A stretch of 54,482 nucleotides of DNA, from assembly GCA_023382675.1 (NCBI GenBank), contig JAHDWN010000016.1:1-54482 (forward strand), given 5' to 3'. Positions 39,754-49,276 of this stretch are shown here, in pieces. Within the stretch, counting starts at the first letter, position 1; every line of letters starts with the position of its first letter. Below the pieces are notes generated by a model. It was not told where the DNA came from and did no database searches. It was given only the letters and a program-made list of their open reading frames with translations. The position numbers and the translations under genes were made by a program. This DNA comes from Anaerolineae bacterium. Its GTDB lineage: Bacteria > Chloroflexota > Anaerolineae > Aggregatilineales > Phototrophicaceae.

Positions 39754-42471
39754 TCAAAGCGCATTGAGATTTGGGTAGACGGTCACGGTCTTGTCGCTGA
39801 CGGCGATCAAATCGGCCCGCCCGTCGCCCGTGACATCAGCGAAGAAGGTACCCAGGCTGCCGCGCAGATCACCGCCATCCCAGGGCACAATTTCAGGCGC
39901 AGCAAAGCCGTTGGGTGTCGAACGCCGGACGGTGATGACATTGTCTCGAACCAGGATGGCGGCATCGCGTCCGGTCAGAAAGAGGTCTGCGAAACAGGTG
40001 GGCGCGGTGTCAAACAATTTCCCGCTCCACACCTGCGCCGGCCCAAACCCCTCCCCCGTAGAACGGCGTATCGTGACCTTGTCCTCATCGACGACCACGG
40101 CAGCCGCCAGCCCACCGCCGAATACCTTTGCAAAATAGGTGCCCCGGCTGCCCAGCAGCGGGCCGTCATGCCACGTCCAGTCTTCTTCGACAGCGTAGAT
40201 GTTGTACGGCTGGTTATTGAACCGTCTTACCTTGACCGAGTCGTCATTGAGCAGGATGAGGTCCGGTTTGGGGCTGATGGTCAGGTTCGTGATGTACGTG
40301 CCCCGACTCCCAAATGTGCCCACGTAAGTGTAGTAATCCAGCTTGTCCTTCCTGGTTTTGGCATTGAACGACTGCACGATCATCATGTAAGCGGTACTCG
40401 GTGGCGAAGGCGCAAACCAGACCATATCGTCGTTTGGGCCGCCCGTGACGCGCGCAAGAAAAGGGCCCTGGCTCGCCTTGCTGCCGATATCCCGATTCGA
40501 CCAATCTTCCAGCGGGCCAAAGCGCGTGCGTAGCAGGTGCCGGATCTGCGTTATGTCGCCATTCACAAAGATGGCATCTGGCGCAACCCCTCCGCTCAGG
40601 CGTCCAAACGCGATCTTCGGCGCGTCCGTGAGGGCGGGCAGCGGCCACGTCCAGTCTTCCGGGTCGCCGAATCCAGTGCCAGTTGAACGCCGGACGGTCA
40701 CGCTTCTCTCTTTCAGCGTGATGAGATGGGCGCGCCCATCGCCGATCACATCGGCAAAGTGGAGGTCGCCGCTGGTATCGATGTCACGGCGGCGATTCTT
40801 CCAAACCTGAGGCATTTGAAAACCGTTGCCGCTGGAAGGGCAGACCCGGATTGCCCTCTCATCGACCAGAATCATGTCGGCCCGTCCGTCCCCAGTCAGG
40901 TCAGCGAAGTACGTCGCCTTGCCGCCCGGCGGCACCGGCTCGCGCGGCGACCAATCCTCGATCGCGCTGAAACCGCTGCCGGTCGAGCGCCGGACGTAGA
41001 CGCGGCAGTCAGCGCTATCGTCGCTGCTGACCAGGATGGCATGGTCGTGACCGCTGCCGTCGATATCGGCAAAATTCAGCGTGCCCTCGGCATAGAATAA
41101 GCGCTCGCCGTCGCCGATCCAGGTTTCCATCGGACCGAACTGTGTCCCGTTCCAGCGCCGCACCCAGACGCGGCCATCGTCACCGACGAGGATCGCGGCT
41201 GCGCGCTTGTCGCCGGTGACATTGGCGAAATAGAAACGCCCGCCCTCGCCCAGGAACAGCGGTAGATCGCCATCCGCCATGGTGAGCGCTGGACTGAATG
41301 CCGTGCCCGTCGAGGGGCGAATCTTCACGATCCCGACGTTGTTGACCAAAAGCGCCGCGGCCTGTCCGCTGCCCGTGACATCCGCGAAGAAATTCCCATA
41401 AGGCAGGACGGCGGCGTTAGCACGCACGAATGCCCCCTGCGTCCAGTCTTCGCCGGGTCCAAAGCCTGCGGGCGGCGTGAGCGCGTTTGACGTGAGCAGC
41501 GCTTGCCGATGCGGCGACCATTGAAAACAGGCCCGCATCCGCTCCACCTGCCCCCTGGTGAACATGGATTGCACCTCATCGCCAGAATAATCCATGTAGT
41601 TCATGAACATGTCGCCATCCGGCCGATTGTTGCAGCTGATGTGCGGATAGCTTGGCGGAAACACGACATACTCATTCGGCCCTTTTTGCGGCGGTGTATC
41701 CTCGACCTCGTCATCGCCGCAGCCCGAGCCTGCGTGCGCAGTATCGGAATCACCCCACAGATGTTTCAAGTTGAAGTAGTGTCCCGTCTCGTGAATAAGG
41801 GTTTTTGATCGCGCTCCGAATGCCGCTCCATACGTCATGTCCCAGTAATTCTTGTCGTGCGCGCCAGAAACCGTCCCATAATGCAAAACGACCCCATCGT
41901 TCTTGGGTGCTATGGGCGCGGGCGTCGGGTAGGGGGTGTACCCAAACAGTTGCTCCAGGGCGCTGTCGGATTTGCTCTTCAAGTTACAAACCCAAATGTT
42001 AAAATACTGATTCCCCGGCCAACCCTCGTACCCTCCCGTGTCATACTTCTTCACGTCGTCATCTTCGAGGGTGAAGACGGTCTTGTCGGTATAAGTTCTG
42101 GTGACACCCAGCGTCGGTCTGCCGAAGGGGTCTCTCACCGCGAGCTTAAATTCAATCTTCGCATCGGCAGCGCGCTGCTCGAACACCCAGGGCACGTCTT
42201 GCCGTTCAACACGATTGCCGAAGCAGTCATTCAAAAGTTGAAGCTGCCCCAGAATCTTCGACATGGCGATGTTCTCGTCCTGCGTATGGTAGACGACATG
42301 AAAGACGACCGGGATGGTGTACAGGGTCTGCATATCGATGCCGCCGCGCTTGACGATGGCCGCCTTTGCTTCCTGACGTTTGCTCACGCGCTCGGAGTCT
42401 TGCTCGGAAAGGGTCGCCTCCAGTTGTCCGCTGCCACAGGTGAAGGTGGGTGCAAGGGAATTAGTCGCCAC
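39754..42471 (-). CDS. M43 (pappalysin/cytophagalysin-like) metalloprotease with FG-GAP-type repeats
   Basis: 905 residues. N-terminal third: M43 peptidase (about 1-330) with zinc motif HETGHYFNLKH (HExxHxxxxxH plus following GD) and Met-turn YMDYSGDEVQSMFT; a typical GCGDDEVEDTP loop precedes it. Residues about 340-905: about eleven FG-GAP/VCBS-like units (YFADVTGDGRADLILV... VRRSTGTGF), predicted to form a propeller. The start is GTG 42471, 6 bases after AGGAG; the frame is open to 42675, but that extension lacks a ribosome site. Without it there is no signal peptide, unusual for this family. Likely degrades host, prey or matrix protein; export route unclear. Confidence 0.88.
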   Translation of the reverse strand: MATNSLAPTFTCGSGQLEATLSEQDSERVSKRQEAKAAIVKRGGIDMQTLYTIPVVFHVVYHTQDENIAMSKILGQLQLLNDCFGNRVERQDVPWVFEQRAADAKIEFKLAVRDPFGRPTLGVTRTYTDKTVFTLEDDDVKKYDTGGYEGWPGNQYFNIWVCNLKSKSDSALEQLFGYTPYPTPAPIAPKNDGVVLHYGTVSGAHDKNYWDMTYGAAFGARSKTLIHETGHYFNLKHLWGDSDTAHAGSGCGDDEVEDTPPQKGPNEYVVFPPSYPHISCNNRPDGDMFMNYMDYSGDEVQSMFTRGQVERMRACFQWSPHRQALLTSNALTPPAGFGPGEDWTQGAFVRANAAVLPYGNFFADVTGSGQAAALLVNNVGIVKIRPSTGTAFSPALTMADGDLPLFLGEGGRFYFANVTGDKRAAAILVGDDGRVWVRRWNGTQFGPMETWIGDGERLFYAEGTLNFADIDGSGHDHAILVSSDDSADCRVYVRRSTGSGFSAIEDWSPREPVPPGGKATYFADLTGDGRADMILVDERAIRVCPSSGNGFQMPQVWKNRRRDIDTSGDLHFADVIGDGRAHLITLKERSVTVRRSTGTGFGDPEDWTWPLPALTDAPKIAFGRLSGGVAPDAIFVNGDITQIRHLLRTRFGPLEDWSNRDIGSKASQGPFLARVTGGPNDDMVWFAPSPPSTAYMMIVQSFNAKTRKDKLDYYTYVGTFGSRGTYITNLTISPKPDLILLNDDSVKVRRFNNQPYNIYAVEEDWTWHDGPLLGSRGTYFAKVFGGGLAAAVVVDEDKVTIRRSTGEGFGPAQVWSGKLFDTAPTCFADLFLTGRDAAILVRDNVITVRRSTPNGFAAPEIVPWDGGDLRGSLGTFFADVTGDGRADLIAVSDKTVTVYPNLNAL

Positions 42472-42719
42472 GAGCGTCTCCTGATGAGATAGGTCAAATA
42501 GGATCACGTAACGAACGAAACAGACGCAGCCCGACTGCCGCACTAGGCAATCACACTGCGCCTTTGGATTTTCCGGTGTCCGTATTGTGTGGTGGAGAGC
42601 TGCGTCGTCTATCACGACTGCTGCCAGCGCACCGGCACAAGTGCGGCAGCCGACGCGAAAGTATAATCGTTTCATTCAGGCAAATCGAGAAATCCGCCTG
42701 CGGCTGTAGACTGATGCCC

Positions 42720-43088
42720 TCAGCCTTTCTTCAGCTCGTGCCTGGCGGTGATCTGAATGCCGCCGCGCCGCCGCTGGACGAGCGTGACCGCGCAGCGCCG
42801 GGGATGGCTGGCGTTGAAGATGTCCTCGCAGATCTTGACCGCCAGGTCTTCGCAGAAGATGCGTTGGCCCTGATACGTCTCCAAATAGAGCTTGAGCGTC
42901 TTCGTCTCGATGGCGCTGCCGTCGGCGTCAAGATCGATGGTCACCTCGTAGAAATCCGTCTGGCCGGTGACAGGACAGGCGGACACCAACTGATCGCTGT
43001 GGTAGCTGATCGACTGGCAGGTCGTCGGGATTTGATCGAGCCGCTCGAACTTCGTGACCGGCTTGCCCAATGCGGAGAATTCAGTCAT
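42720..43088 (-). CDS. queF: NADPH-dependent 7-cyano-7-deazaguanine reductase
   Basis: 122-residue unimodular QueF. The T-fold signature is VSACPVTGQTDFYEV with the nucleophilic Cys that makes the thioimide to preQ0, and IETKTLKLYLETY containing the substrate-binding Glu. It reduces preQ0 to preQ1 in queuosine synthesis. ATG 43088 has CGAGG 5 bases upstream; the longer frame to 43151 is unlikely. It ends 248 bases upstream of the metalloprotease gene on the same strand and is divergent from the TIR-WD40 gene. Confidence 0.92.
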   Translation of the reverse strand: MTEFSALGKPVTKFERLDQIPTTCQSISYHSDQLVSACPVTGQTDFYEVTIDLDADGSAIETKTLKLYLETYQGQRIFCEDLAVKICEDIFNASHPRRCAVTLVQRRRGGIQITARHELKKG

Positions 43089-43171
43089 GACTGCCTCGCG
43101 CAGGTCATCTGCTGGCGGATGCGCACAGCATAACGCCGCCAACACCGACATCGCAATGTGCCGAACTGTGA

Positions 43172-43202
43172 TTGCCGGCTGCCTCTGTAGATGTGCTATA
43201 GT
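43172..43202 (+). promoter_or_regulatory. extended -10 promoter for the TIR-WD40 gene
   Basis: TGC-TATAGT (43194-43202) is an extended -10, with TTGCCG at 43172-43177 as a possible -35 but a long 19-base spacer. About 155 bases before the ATG of the TIR-WD40 gene, implying a long leader if real. Confidence 0.4.
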
Positions 43203-43357
43203 GGTTACGCATCAACAAACACAATATGACACTCAGTTCGACAAATACGTGGTAAATCTACAAATTGTGGCCATGGCCGCTTTTTGAAGCGTATCTCGAT
43301 GGTGTCGTCGACTACGAGATCAATCTTGTCTGACAACAGGTTTTTACAGGATCGATC

Positions 43358-46300
43358 ATGGCCGACATCTTCATCTCATATTCGCGCAAGGATACAAACT
43401 TCACTCGCCGCCTGCATGAAGCGTTGACTGGCGCAGGTCGTGATACGTGGGTGGACTGGGAAGATATCCCTCTGACTGCCGAATGGTGGCTAGAGATCCA
43501 GCGTGGAATCGACACCGCTGACACTTTCCTCTTCGTTATCAGCCCGGACTCTGTGCGCTCGGAAGTCTGCCGCCGCGAAGTCGACTATGCGGATAGCAGC
43601 AGTAAACGGATCGTGCCCGTCTTGCGCCGTGAAATCACTGACCCGGCTGACAGCGCGGCCATGCACCCCATCGTCAGCTCGCACAACTGGATATTCTTCA
43701 ACAATGACGCGCAGTTCGATACCGCGTTTCGATCGCTCATCGAGTCAATCGATACCGACCTGAAGTATGTACGCGAACATACACGGCTGCTGGTGAGGGC
43801 GCGCGAGTGGGATCAGAACCAGCGAAACCCGAGCTTTTTACTTCAAGGCGATGACCTGAAGACGGCGGAGGCCTGGCTTGAAATCGCAGTCGGAAAACGA
43901 CCTACGCCCATCGCTTTGCAGGCGGAATACATCGGCGCGAGCCGTCAAGCTGCCACCCGGCGGCAGCGAACGCTGCTCGCCGCGGCGCTGGTGGCGGTTG
44001 TCGTTTCACTGGCGCTGGCGATTGCAGCAATCTGGCAGGCAGGGATCGCGCGCACGAACCTGGAAGTTTCAGAGGCGCGCGGCACCCAAATCGCCAATGT
44101 TGCGGCGACTTCCGTGCGCCAGGCAGATGAAGCACAGTCACTCGCCCTGGCAGCGCAGGGACAGAGGGTCTATGAAAGTGGCGATCATCCGCTCGGGCTA
44201 GCACTCGCACTGGCTGCCAATGCACTGGATAATCCGCCCCCGCAGGCGCAGCGGGCACTCGCCGATCTGGCTTATCCTCCCGGACGCCGGGGGCATCTTG
44301 ACGTACCCGACGGCGGCATTACCAGCGTGGCCTTCAGCCCAGATGGACGTCTGGTGGCGGCGGGCTTCCGCGATAACAAGGTTGCGTTGTGGGATTGGCC
44401 CACGCGCCAATTTCTAACGGCTTTCACGGTTAGCTCCGCCAACGACTGGGTGCTTAATATTGTATTCAGCCCCGACAGCCAGACGCTTCTAATCGGTCTT
44501 GCGTTCGGCCGTACGATCTTGTGGGATGTTGAGGCGGGCGTCGAAATTGCCACTTTTGGTGAGACCGGGAAGATCGCCTTCAGCCCAGACGGTACAATGA
44601 TCGTCATCAGTACCTATAGCGACGAGCTTTTCTTCTTCGATGTCAAGACAGGAGAGACGCTTCACCGTTTTGAGGGACCGACGGATATTACCTGGGCTTC
44701 GAATATCGCCTTCAGCCCGGATGGCGCGACTCTGCTCTCCATCACCCACTTCGGGTTCACTGTTTTGTTGGATGTCGCGACCGGCGAGGAAATCCGTAGT
44801 TTCTATGTGCCCATCTATTGGGCAGAGAGCGCGGCCATCCTCCCAAGTGGCGAGACGGCGTTATCAAGTGGTTGCGTCGATTATGTGCCGGCGAGCAATG
44901 ATTGTAACGCTTGGGGGCTGCTGCAATGGGAGATCGAAACAGGCGAGATCGTGCGGACGTACAGAGGGCACCGTGATTTCGTGACTGCAGCCGCGCTGAG
45001 TCCAGATGGACGTTTGGCGCTCACGACTTCGGACGACAATACCCTGATCCTGTGGGATCTCGATTCCGACGCGCCACAATACACGTTTGCCGGGCACCAG
45101 TTGAAAGCGTCCGGTGTCACGTTCAGCCCAGATGGACACTTTGCCGTATCTGCGGCCTGTACAGATCCGTCGGTAGGGTCTACCGATTGCAACGCTGGTC
45201 CCAGCGAATTGTTTACCTGGGATATATACGCGGGCGCTTTGCTTCAGACGGTGCGTCCTGTCGTCAGCAGTTCAGAGGTTCCGGCAATCAGCCCGGACAG
45301 GAAGACTGCGTTGGCAACCTCCGGGAATACACTGTCTTTGTTCAGCCTCGAAAGTGGAGAAGAGCTTTGGCTTTACGTGGGCGATACGGGGTCACTGACG
45401 TGTGCCGCCCTCAGCCCGGACGGAGCAAGCGTTGTCGCCGGTGCTGAGGATGGCAGCCTTTTCCTTTGGGATGTGGCGACGGGTGAACGTTTGCGCACGT
45501 TTTCAGGGAACACGAATTACGTGGATACGATTGCATTCAGCCCGGATGGACGGAGGATTCTATCTGGCACAAGCGAGGGCGAACTCCAATTGTGGGACGT
45601 TGCGACGGGAGACCACCTGCGCACGTTCATCGGTGATGGGATGAGAATCAACCGCGCGGCTTTCAGCCCGAACGGGGCGACGGCGCTCACGGGGCACTCG
45701 GATGGAAGTCTTGACCTATGGGACGTGGAGACGGGTGAGCTTCTGCGCACGTTCACCGGGCAAAGCCGGGAGGTGACAAGCCTCGCGTTTAGCCCGGACG
45801 GGGAGACCGCGCTGTCAGGCGCGCGCGATGGCAGCCTCATCCTCTGGGATGTGAGGGCTGGGGGGCCACGACGCACGTTCACCGGGCTGACCAGCAGTTC
45901 ATTGAGTGTGGCTTTCAGCCCCGATGGCACGCTCGCGCTGACAGGCTTATCGGACGATAGTGTCATCTTGTGGGATGTAGCTAGTGGCGAACGCCTGCGC
46001 ACATTTGTCGGGCATAGCAGTTTTGTGTGGAACGTTGCTTTCAGTCCTGATAGCCGAACGATCGTTTCGCTTTCGTCCAACGAAGCGATTTTCTGGCGGT
46101 TGGATACGCCAGAGTCCTTGAGCGATTGGGTCTATGGAAACCGCGAAGTGCGCCAATTCACCTGTGACGAACGCCGCGCCTTTAGTGTTGCGCCGCCGTG
46201 CGATGCGCTGCCGACGCAAACAACTTATCTCACCTGGACACCCACGGCGACCGCGACGGTCACGCCGACCTACGATCCAGAACGCACCACCCCGACGCCA

Positions 46301-46690
46301 ACCGCCACCATCACGCCGACGCCGTCCTTCACCCCGACCGCAAGCAATACGCCGCTCCCGCCGACTGCCTATCCTATGGGCACTGCGCAAGTGGGAAACA
46401 ACGACGGCACAATTCGCGGAGGTCCTCACAGGTGGATTTATGTGGGACAGGCTGGCGAGACGCTCACGATGTCAGCCAATGTCGAGCAGTTGGTACTCTA
46501 CACGCCCGATGGTGAACTTCTGACCGCTGCGTTTCCGACCACGGATCGGGCCGGGCGGGTGTATACTCCTTTGATCTCTGTAGATCTACCGACAACGGGG
46601 GACTACATCATCTTCGCCTTTGGCGACGACGGGGAGTATACCTTGGCCATTGAGTCGAGCCTCACGGCCTCAGCAACGCCATCCGCCTGA
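43358..46690 (+). CDS. TIR domain - transmembrane - double WD40 propeller - PPC-like protein
   Basis: 1110 residues. TIR domain (about 1-140): ADIFISYSRKD, then SEVCRREVDYADSSSKRIVPV with Glu74 in the place of the catalytic NADase Glu. Then a helical linker, one TM helix (about 205-228), a coiled-coil-like stretch, and about 14 WD40 motifs (SPDG...LWD, residues about 318-950), enough for two seven-bladed propellers. A Thr/Pro linker (about 955-1004) leads to a C-terminal domain (about 1005-1100) like bacterial pre-peptidase C-terminal domains. Orientation puts TIR in the cytoplasm and the propellers plus PPC-like part outside, or all on one side if TM is not used. Likely a defence or self-recognition signalling protein. 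Confidence 0.85.
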   Translation: MADIFISYSRKDTNFTRRLHEALTGAGRDTWVDWEDIPLTAEWWLEIQRGIDTADTFLFVISPDSVRSEVCRREVDYADSSSKRIVPVLRREITDPADSAAMHPIVSSHNWIFFNNDAQFDTAFRSLIESIDTDLKYVREHTRLLVRAREWDQNQRNPSFLLQGDDLKTAEAWLEIAVGKRPTPIALQAEYIGASRQAATRRQRTLLAAALVAVVVSLALAIAAIWQAGIARTNLEVSEARGTQIANVAATSVRQADEAQSLALAAQGQRVYESGDHPLGLALALAANALDNPPPQAQRALADLAYPPGRRGHLDVPDGGITSVAFSPDGRLVAAGFRDNKVALWDWPTRQFLTAFTVSSANDWVLNIVFSPDSQTLLIGLAFGRTILWDVEAGVEIATFGETGKIAFSPDGTMIVISTYSDELFFFDVKTGETLHRFEGPTDITWASNIAFSPDGATLLSITHFGFTVLLDVATGEEIRSFYVPIYWAESAAILPSGETALSSGCVDYVPASNDCNAWGLLQWEIETGEIVRTYRGHRDFVTAAALSPDGRLALTTSDDNTLILWDLDSDAPQYTFAGHQLKASGVTFSPDGHFAVSAACTDPSVGSTDCNAGPSELFTWDIYAGALLQTVRPVVSSSEVPAISPDRKTALATSGNTLSLFSLESGEELWLYVGDTGSLTCAALSPDGASVVAGAEDGSLFLWDVATGERLRTFSGNTNYVDTIAFSPDGRRILSGTSEGELQLWDVATGDHLRTFIGDGMRINRAAFSPNGATALTGHSDGSLDLWDVETGELLRTFTGQSREVTSLAFSPDGETALSGARDGSLILWDVRAGGPRRTFTGLTSSSLSVAFSPDGTLALTGLSDDSVILWDVASGERLRTFVGHSSFVWNVAFSPDSRTIVSLSSNEAIFWRLDTPESLSDWVYGNREVRQFTCDERRAFSVAPPCDALPTQTTYLTWTPTATATVTPTYDPERTTPTPTATITPTPSFTPTASNTPLPPTAYPMGTAQVGNNDGTIRGGPHRWIYVGQAGETLTMSANVEQLVLYTPDGELLTAAFPTTDRAGRVYTPLISVDLPTTGDYIIFAFGDDGEYTLAIESSLTASATPSA

Positions 46691-46732
46691 CACAGTGTAC
46701 ATGTGCCGAGATCTGCGCATTTGGTAACCGAG

Positions 46733-47248
46733 CTAGGTGTCGTTGCCCGGTTTACGCTTGTCCTTACCCTGCGTCAGCAGGCGGTTGAAGGCGCGCAGCC
46801 ACTGCATCATGCCGGTATCGGTTTCCGCCTCTGGATTGGCGCAAAACTCCAGCAGGCGCGCGGCGGTCTTTTCGAGACGGGTGCTCTCGCGAGCGCCGAT
46901 TGGAAACGCCGCTTCCGGGTCTGTGCCATCGGGCAGGTGAACGTCGTCGAAGGTCGGCGACGGGCTGACGACCACAAGATGGACGCGGGTGGCCGTCGGG
47001 CTGAGCGCGATGAGTTTCACGACGAATGGGGCGTAGCGCCGCTCATCGCCCGCCACAAAATAGGCGGAGGTCAGGCCGAATACCTGGCGCACCTGCTGGC
47101 CGCCTTCGAGCTTATACTCGTCGGCATGGGCGGCTGACCAGTGCGTTTCCAGCGCGCCGTCCTTTTTGTTCAGGTTCGCCATCAGGTTGGCGGAGAGGCG
47201 GTCAAGGCTCTCGTTGAAGATCTGCTCTTTTTCAAATGCGGTCGCCAT
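46733..47248 (-). CDS. hypothetical protein (N-terminal helix, conserved-type acidic core)
   Basis: 171 residues, soluble; no family recognised. Starts MATAFEKEQIFNESLDRLSANLMANLN, followed by a globular alpha/beta part (FGLTSAYFVAGDERRYAPFVVKLIALSPTATRVHLVVVSP) and ends basic (GKDKRKPGNDT). GAAAGG lies 6 bases before the ATG. It stands alone, convergent to the TIR-WD40 gene (42 bases between stops). No link to the phage-like genes further on is visible. Confidence 0.7.
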   Translation of the reverse strand: MATAFEKEQIFNESLDRLSANLMANLNKKDGALETHWSAAHADEYKLEGGQQVRQVFGLTSAYFVAGDERRYAPFVVKLIALSPTATRVHLVVVSPSPTFDDVHLPDGTDPEAAFPIGARESTRLEKTAARLLEFCANPEAETDTGMMQWLRAFNRLLTQGKDKRKPGNDT

Positions 47249-47344
47249 CGGCAGCCTTTCTCATCAGACGTTGTGCGTTTCCTCATCCCAGTATAGCTGC
47301 GTCCGCGGCTATCTCAGGATAAGATCGGGCGCAGTCGATTGGCG

Positions 47345-48466
47345 ATGACAGGCAAGGAGATGATCCAGACTCGACGCGCGCTCAGGGTGGTGATTCTGTC
47401 GGCACTGCTGCTGATGTTGGCGGGCTGCTTCCAGCCCGGCGCGCCCGATGCCGATGCGCCGCCAACGCTGATCGCCATCAGCCCGCAGGATGACCCGCCC
47501 GCCGCCGCACCGCCGGTGGAGGAACCGTCCGTCGCCGAGTCTGCCGCCAGCCTGATCGACACATCCCCGGCTGCGGCGGCGCATCCGCTCAGCATCGCCT
47601 CGCTGCGCGCGCGCACCTACGCAGGCAGCGATTTCGTCATCGAGCAGGTGCTCGATCCCGGCGTCAACTACAATCGTTACATCGCCTCCTACCAATCCGA
47701 CGGCCTGAAGATCTACGCGCTGCTGACGGTGCCGCTGTCGCCAAAACCGCCGACCGGCTACCCGGTCGTCATCTTCAACCACGGCTACATCCCGCCCGAT
47801 CAATACCGCACAACCGAGCGCTACGTCGCCTATGTCGATGCCTTCGCCCGCAGCGATTACATCGTCGTCAGGCCGGATTATCGCGGTCACGGCAGTTCGG
47901 AGGGCGCGCCGGAATCGGCCTATGGCAGCCCGGCCTACGTCATCGATGTGCTCAATGCGCTGGCCTCCGCCCGCCGCTACCCGGACGCCGACCCGGAGCG
48001 CATCGGTATGTGGGGGCACTCGATGGGTGGCTACATCACCGTGCGGGCGATGGTCGCCGATCAGGGTATCCGCGCGGGCGTCATTTGGGCGGGCGTGGTC
48101 GCCTCGTACCCGGAGATGTTCTCAAGCTGGTTTCGCGGCGGCGGCAGCAGTTCGCGGCGCAGTTGGCTGAGCGATGCCATCGAGCAGTTCGGCACGGTCG
48201 AGAGCAACCCCGGCTTCTGGAACGCGCTCTCCGCCAACAGCTACCTGGCGGATCTGAGCGGGCCAGTGCAGATCCATCACGGCACCGGCGATACGACCGT
48301 GCCCTATGCCTACTCGGTCGCGCTCGACGAGCAGATCCGCGCGGCAGGGCGTACGGTCGAGCTGTATCTCTATCCCGGCGACGACCACAACATCGCTACC
48401 AACCGCGATGGGGCGCTGGCGCTCTCGGTCGTCTTCTTCGACCGCTACGTCAAGGGCATCTATTAA
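47345..48466 (+). CDS. alpha/beta-hydrolase lipoprotein (prolyl-oligopeptidase / dienelactone-hydrolase-like)
   Basis: 373 residues. A lipobox (LLMLAGC) follows a basic start, so an Ala/Pro-rich tether of about 50 residues anchors the protein to the membrane. The hydrolase domain has oxyanion-region VVIFNHGYIPP, nucleophile GHSMGG, Asp in HGTGDTTVP and His in PGDDHNIA, i.e. a complete Ser-Asp-His triad. Acts on unknown extracytoplasmic esters or peptides. Start is uncertain: ATG 47345 or 47360 (AAGGAG is directly in front of the latter, too close). A strong hairpin terminator follows the stop. Confidence 0.88.
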   Translation: MTGKEMIQTRRALRVVILSALLLMLAGCFQPGAPDADAPPTLIAISPQDDPPAAAPPVEEPSVAESAASLIDTSPAAAAHPLSIASLRARTYAGSDFVIEQVLDPGVNYNRYIASYQSDGLKIYALLTVPLSPKPPTGYPVVIFNHGYIPPDQYRTTERYVAYVDAFARSDYIVVRPDYRGHGSSEGAPESAYGSPAYVIDVLNALASARRYPDADPERIGMWGHSMGGYITVRAMVADQGIRAGVIWAGVVASYPEMFSSWFRGGGSSSRRSWLSDAIEQFGTVESNPGFWNALSANSYLADLSGPVQIHHGTGDTTVPYAYSVALDEQIRAAGRTVELYLYPGDDHNIATNRDGALALSVVFFDRYVKGIY

Positions 48467-48482
48467 GGGCTTGGCAGCGCCG

Positions 48483-48508
48483 GGGGTTTGACGCCATCAA
48501 ACCCCTTG
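48483..48508 (+). terminator. terminator between the hydrolase and gpV-like genes
   Basis: ggggtttga (48483-48491) / tcaaacccc (48497-48505), perfect 9-bp stem, loop cgcca, then ttgtatctt. Confidence 0.75.
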
Positions 48509-48578
48509 TATCTTGAAAGGTGCTATGGTCAATGGAGATCATAGTAGCACCAGGCCGGAGTAGCGGGCGGCGGCATCA

Positions 48579-49271
48579 TCACCAGATGTTCCCGGCTCCC
48601 GGTGTGTACGAACTGGCGACGACCGAGTTCGCGATCATCGTGTCGCATTTGACGACGCCGCTGAACTGCGCCATGCCGGTGTCAGCAGTGATCATGCCCG
48701 CCTCGATTTCGACGATGGCGGCGGCGATCTTGACCTTGGTCGTGGCGCCGACGCTGATCTCGCCGTTGGTGATCTTGATCGTGTTGCCCGTGCCGTCGTT
48801 GATCTCGACCGCGCCCGCCGTGTCGTCGAGCGTGATCGTGCGGCCTGCGGGCGTCTTGAGCGTGAGCGCCCGGTCATCATCATCCAGCGTGATTTCGACG
48901 CCGGTGCGCGTGACGATGCGCTTGCGGCTGTTCTGCGCGTCCATGGTCTCCGGCGGTCGATCCACGCCGTTCCACAGGCTGCCGATAACCATCGGGCGGG
49001 CGGGATCGCCGCTCTCGAAGGCGACCAACACCTCGTCGTCTACATCCGGGATGAACCACGCGCCGCGATTGTTGCCCGCGAAGGGCACCGCCACCCGCGC
49101 CCAGAGTGCCGCAGCGTTGTCCCCTTCGCCGAACATCGGCAGTAGGACGGCCACGCGCCCCTGGCCGAGCGGGTCTTGATTATCGATGACGGTGGCGGGA
49201 TGGACGCCATAGAAGCGTCCGCCCAGCCCGGTCGCCGCGCGTTCCAGCGTGTCTGTCGTCTGCTTGCTCAT
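48579..49271 (-). CDS. phage baseplate assembly protein V (gpV/gp5-type spike)
   Basis: 230 residues. N-terminal OB-fold of the gpV/gp5 type (about 10-100: GVHPATVIDNQDPLGQGRVAVLLPMF, then WARVAVPFAGNNRGAWFIPDVDDEVLVAFESGDPARPMVIGSLWN), a VgrG hallmark, followed by a Thr/Asp/Gly-rich beta-helical needle (about 115-215, ITLDD, EINDGTGNTIKITNG). It forms the spike tip of contractile tails and secretion systems. ATG 5 bases after the gpD-like stop. No PAAR gene is adjacent. Confidence 0.88.
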   Translation of the reverse strand: MSKQTTDTLERAATGLGGRFYGVHPATVIDNQDPLGQGRVAVLLPMFGEGDNAAALWARVAVPFAGNNRGAWFIPDVDDEVLVAFESGDPARPMVIGSLWNGVDRPPETMDAQNSRKRIVTRTGVEITLDDDDRALTLKTPAGRTITLDDTAGAVEINDGTGNTIKITNGEISVGATTKVKIAAAIVEIEAGMITADTGMAQFSGVVKCDTMIANSVVASSYTPGAGNIW

Positions 49272-49276
49272 CGTGG

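Noticed and set aside
42472..42675. N-terminal extension of the metalloprotease (68 residues, Cys-rich)
   Set aside because: No ribosome site at 42675, no signal peptide, and AGGAG with GTG at 42471 gives a better start. The extension remains possible only if proteomics shows it.
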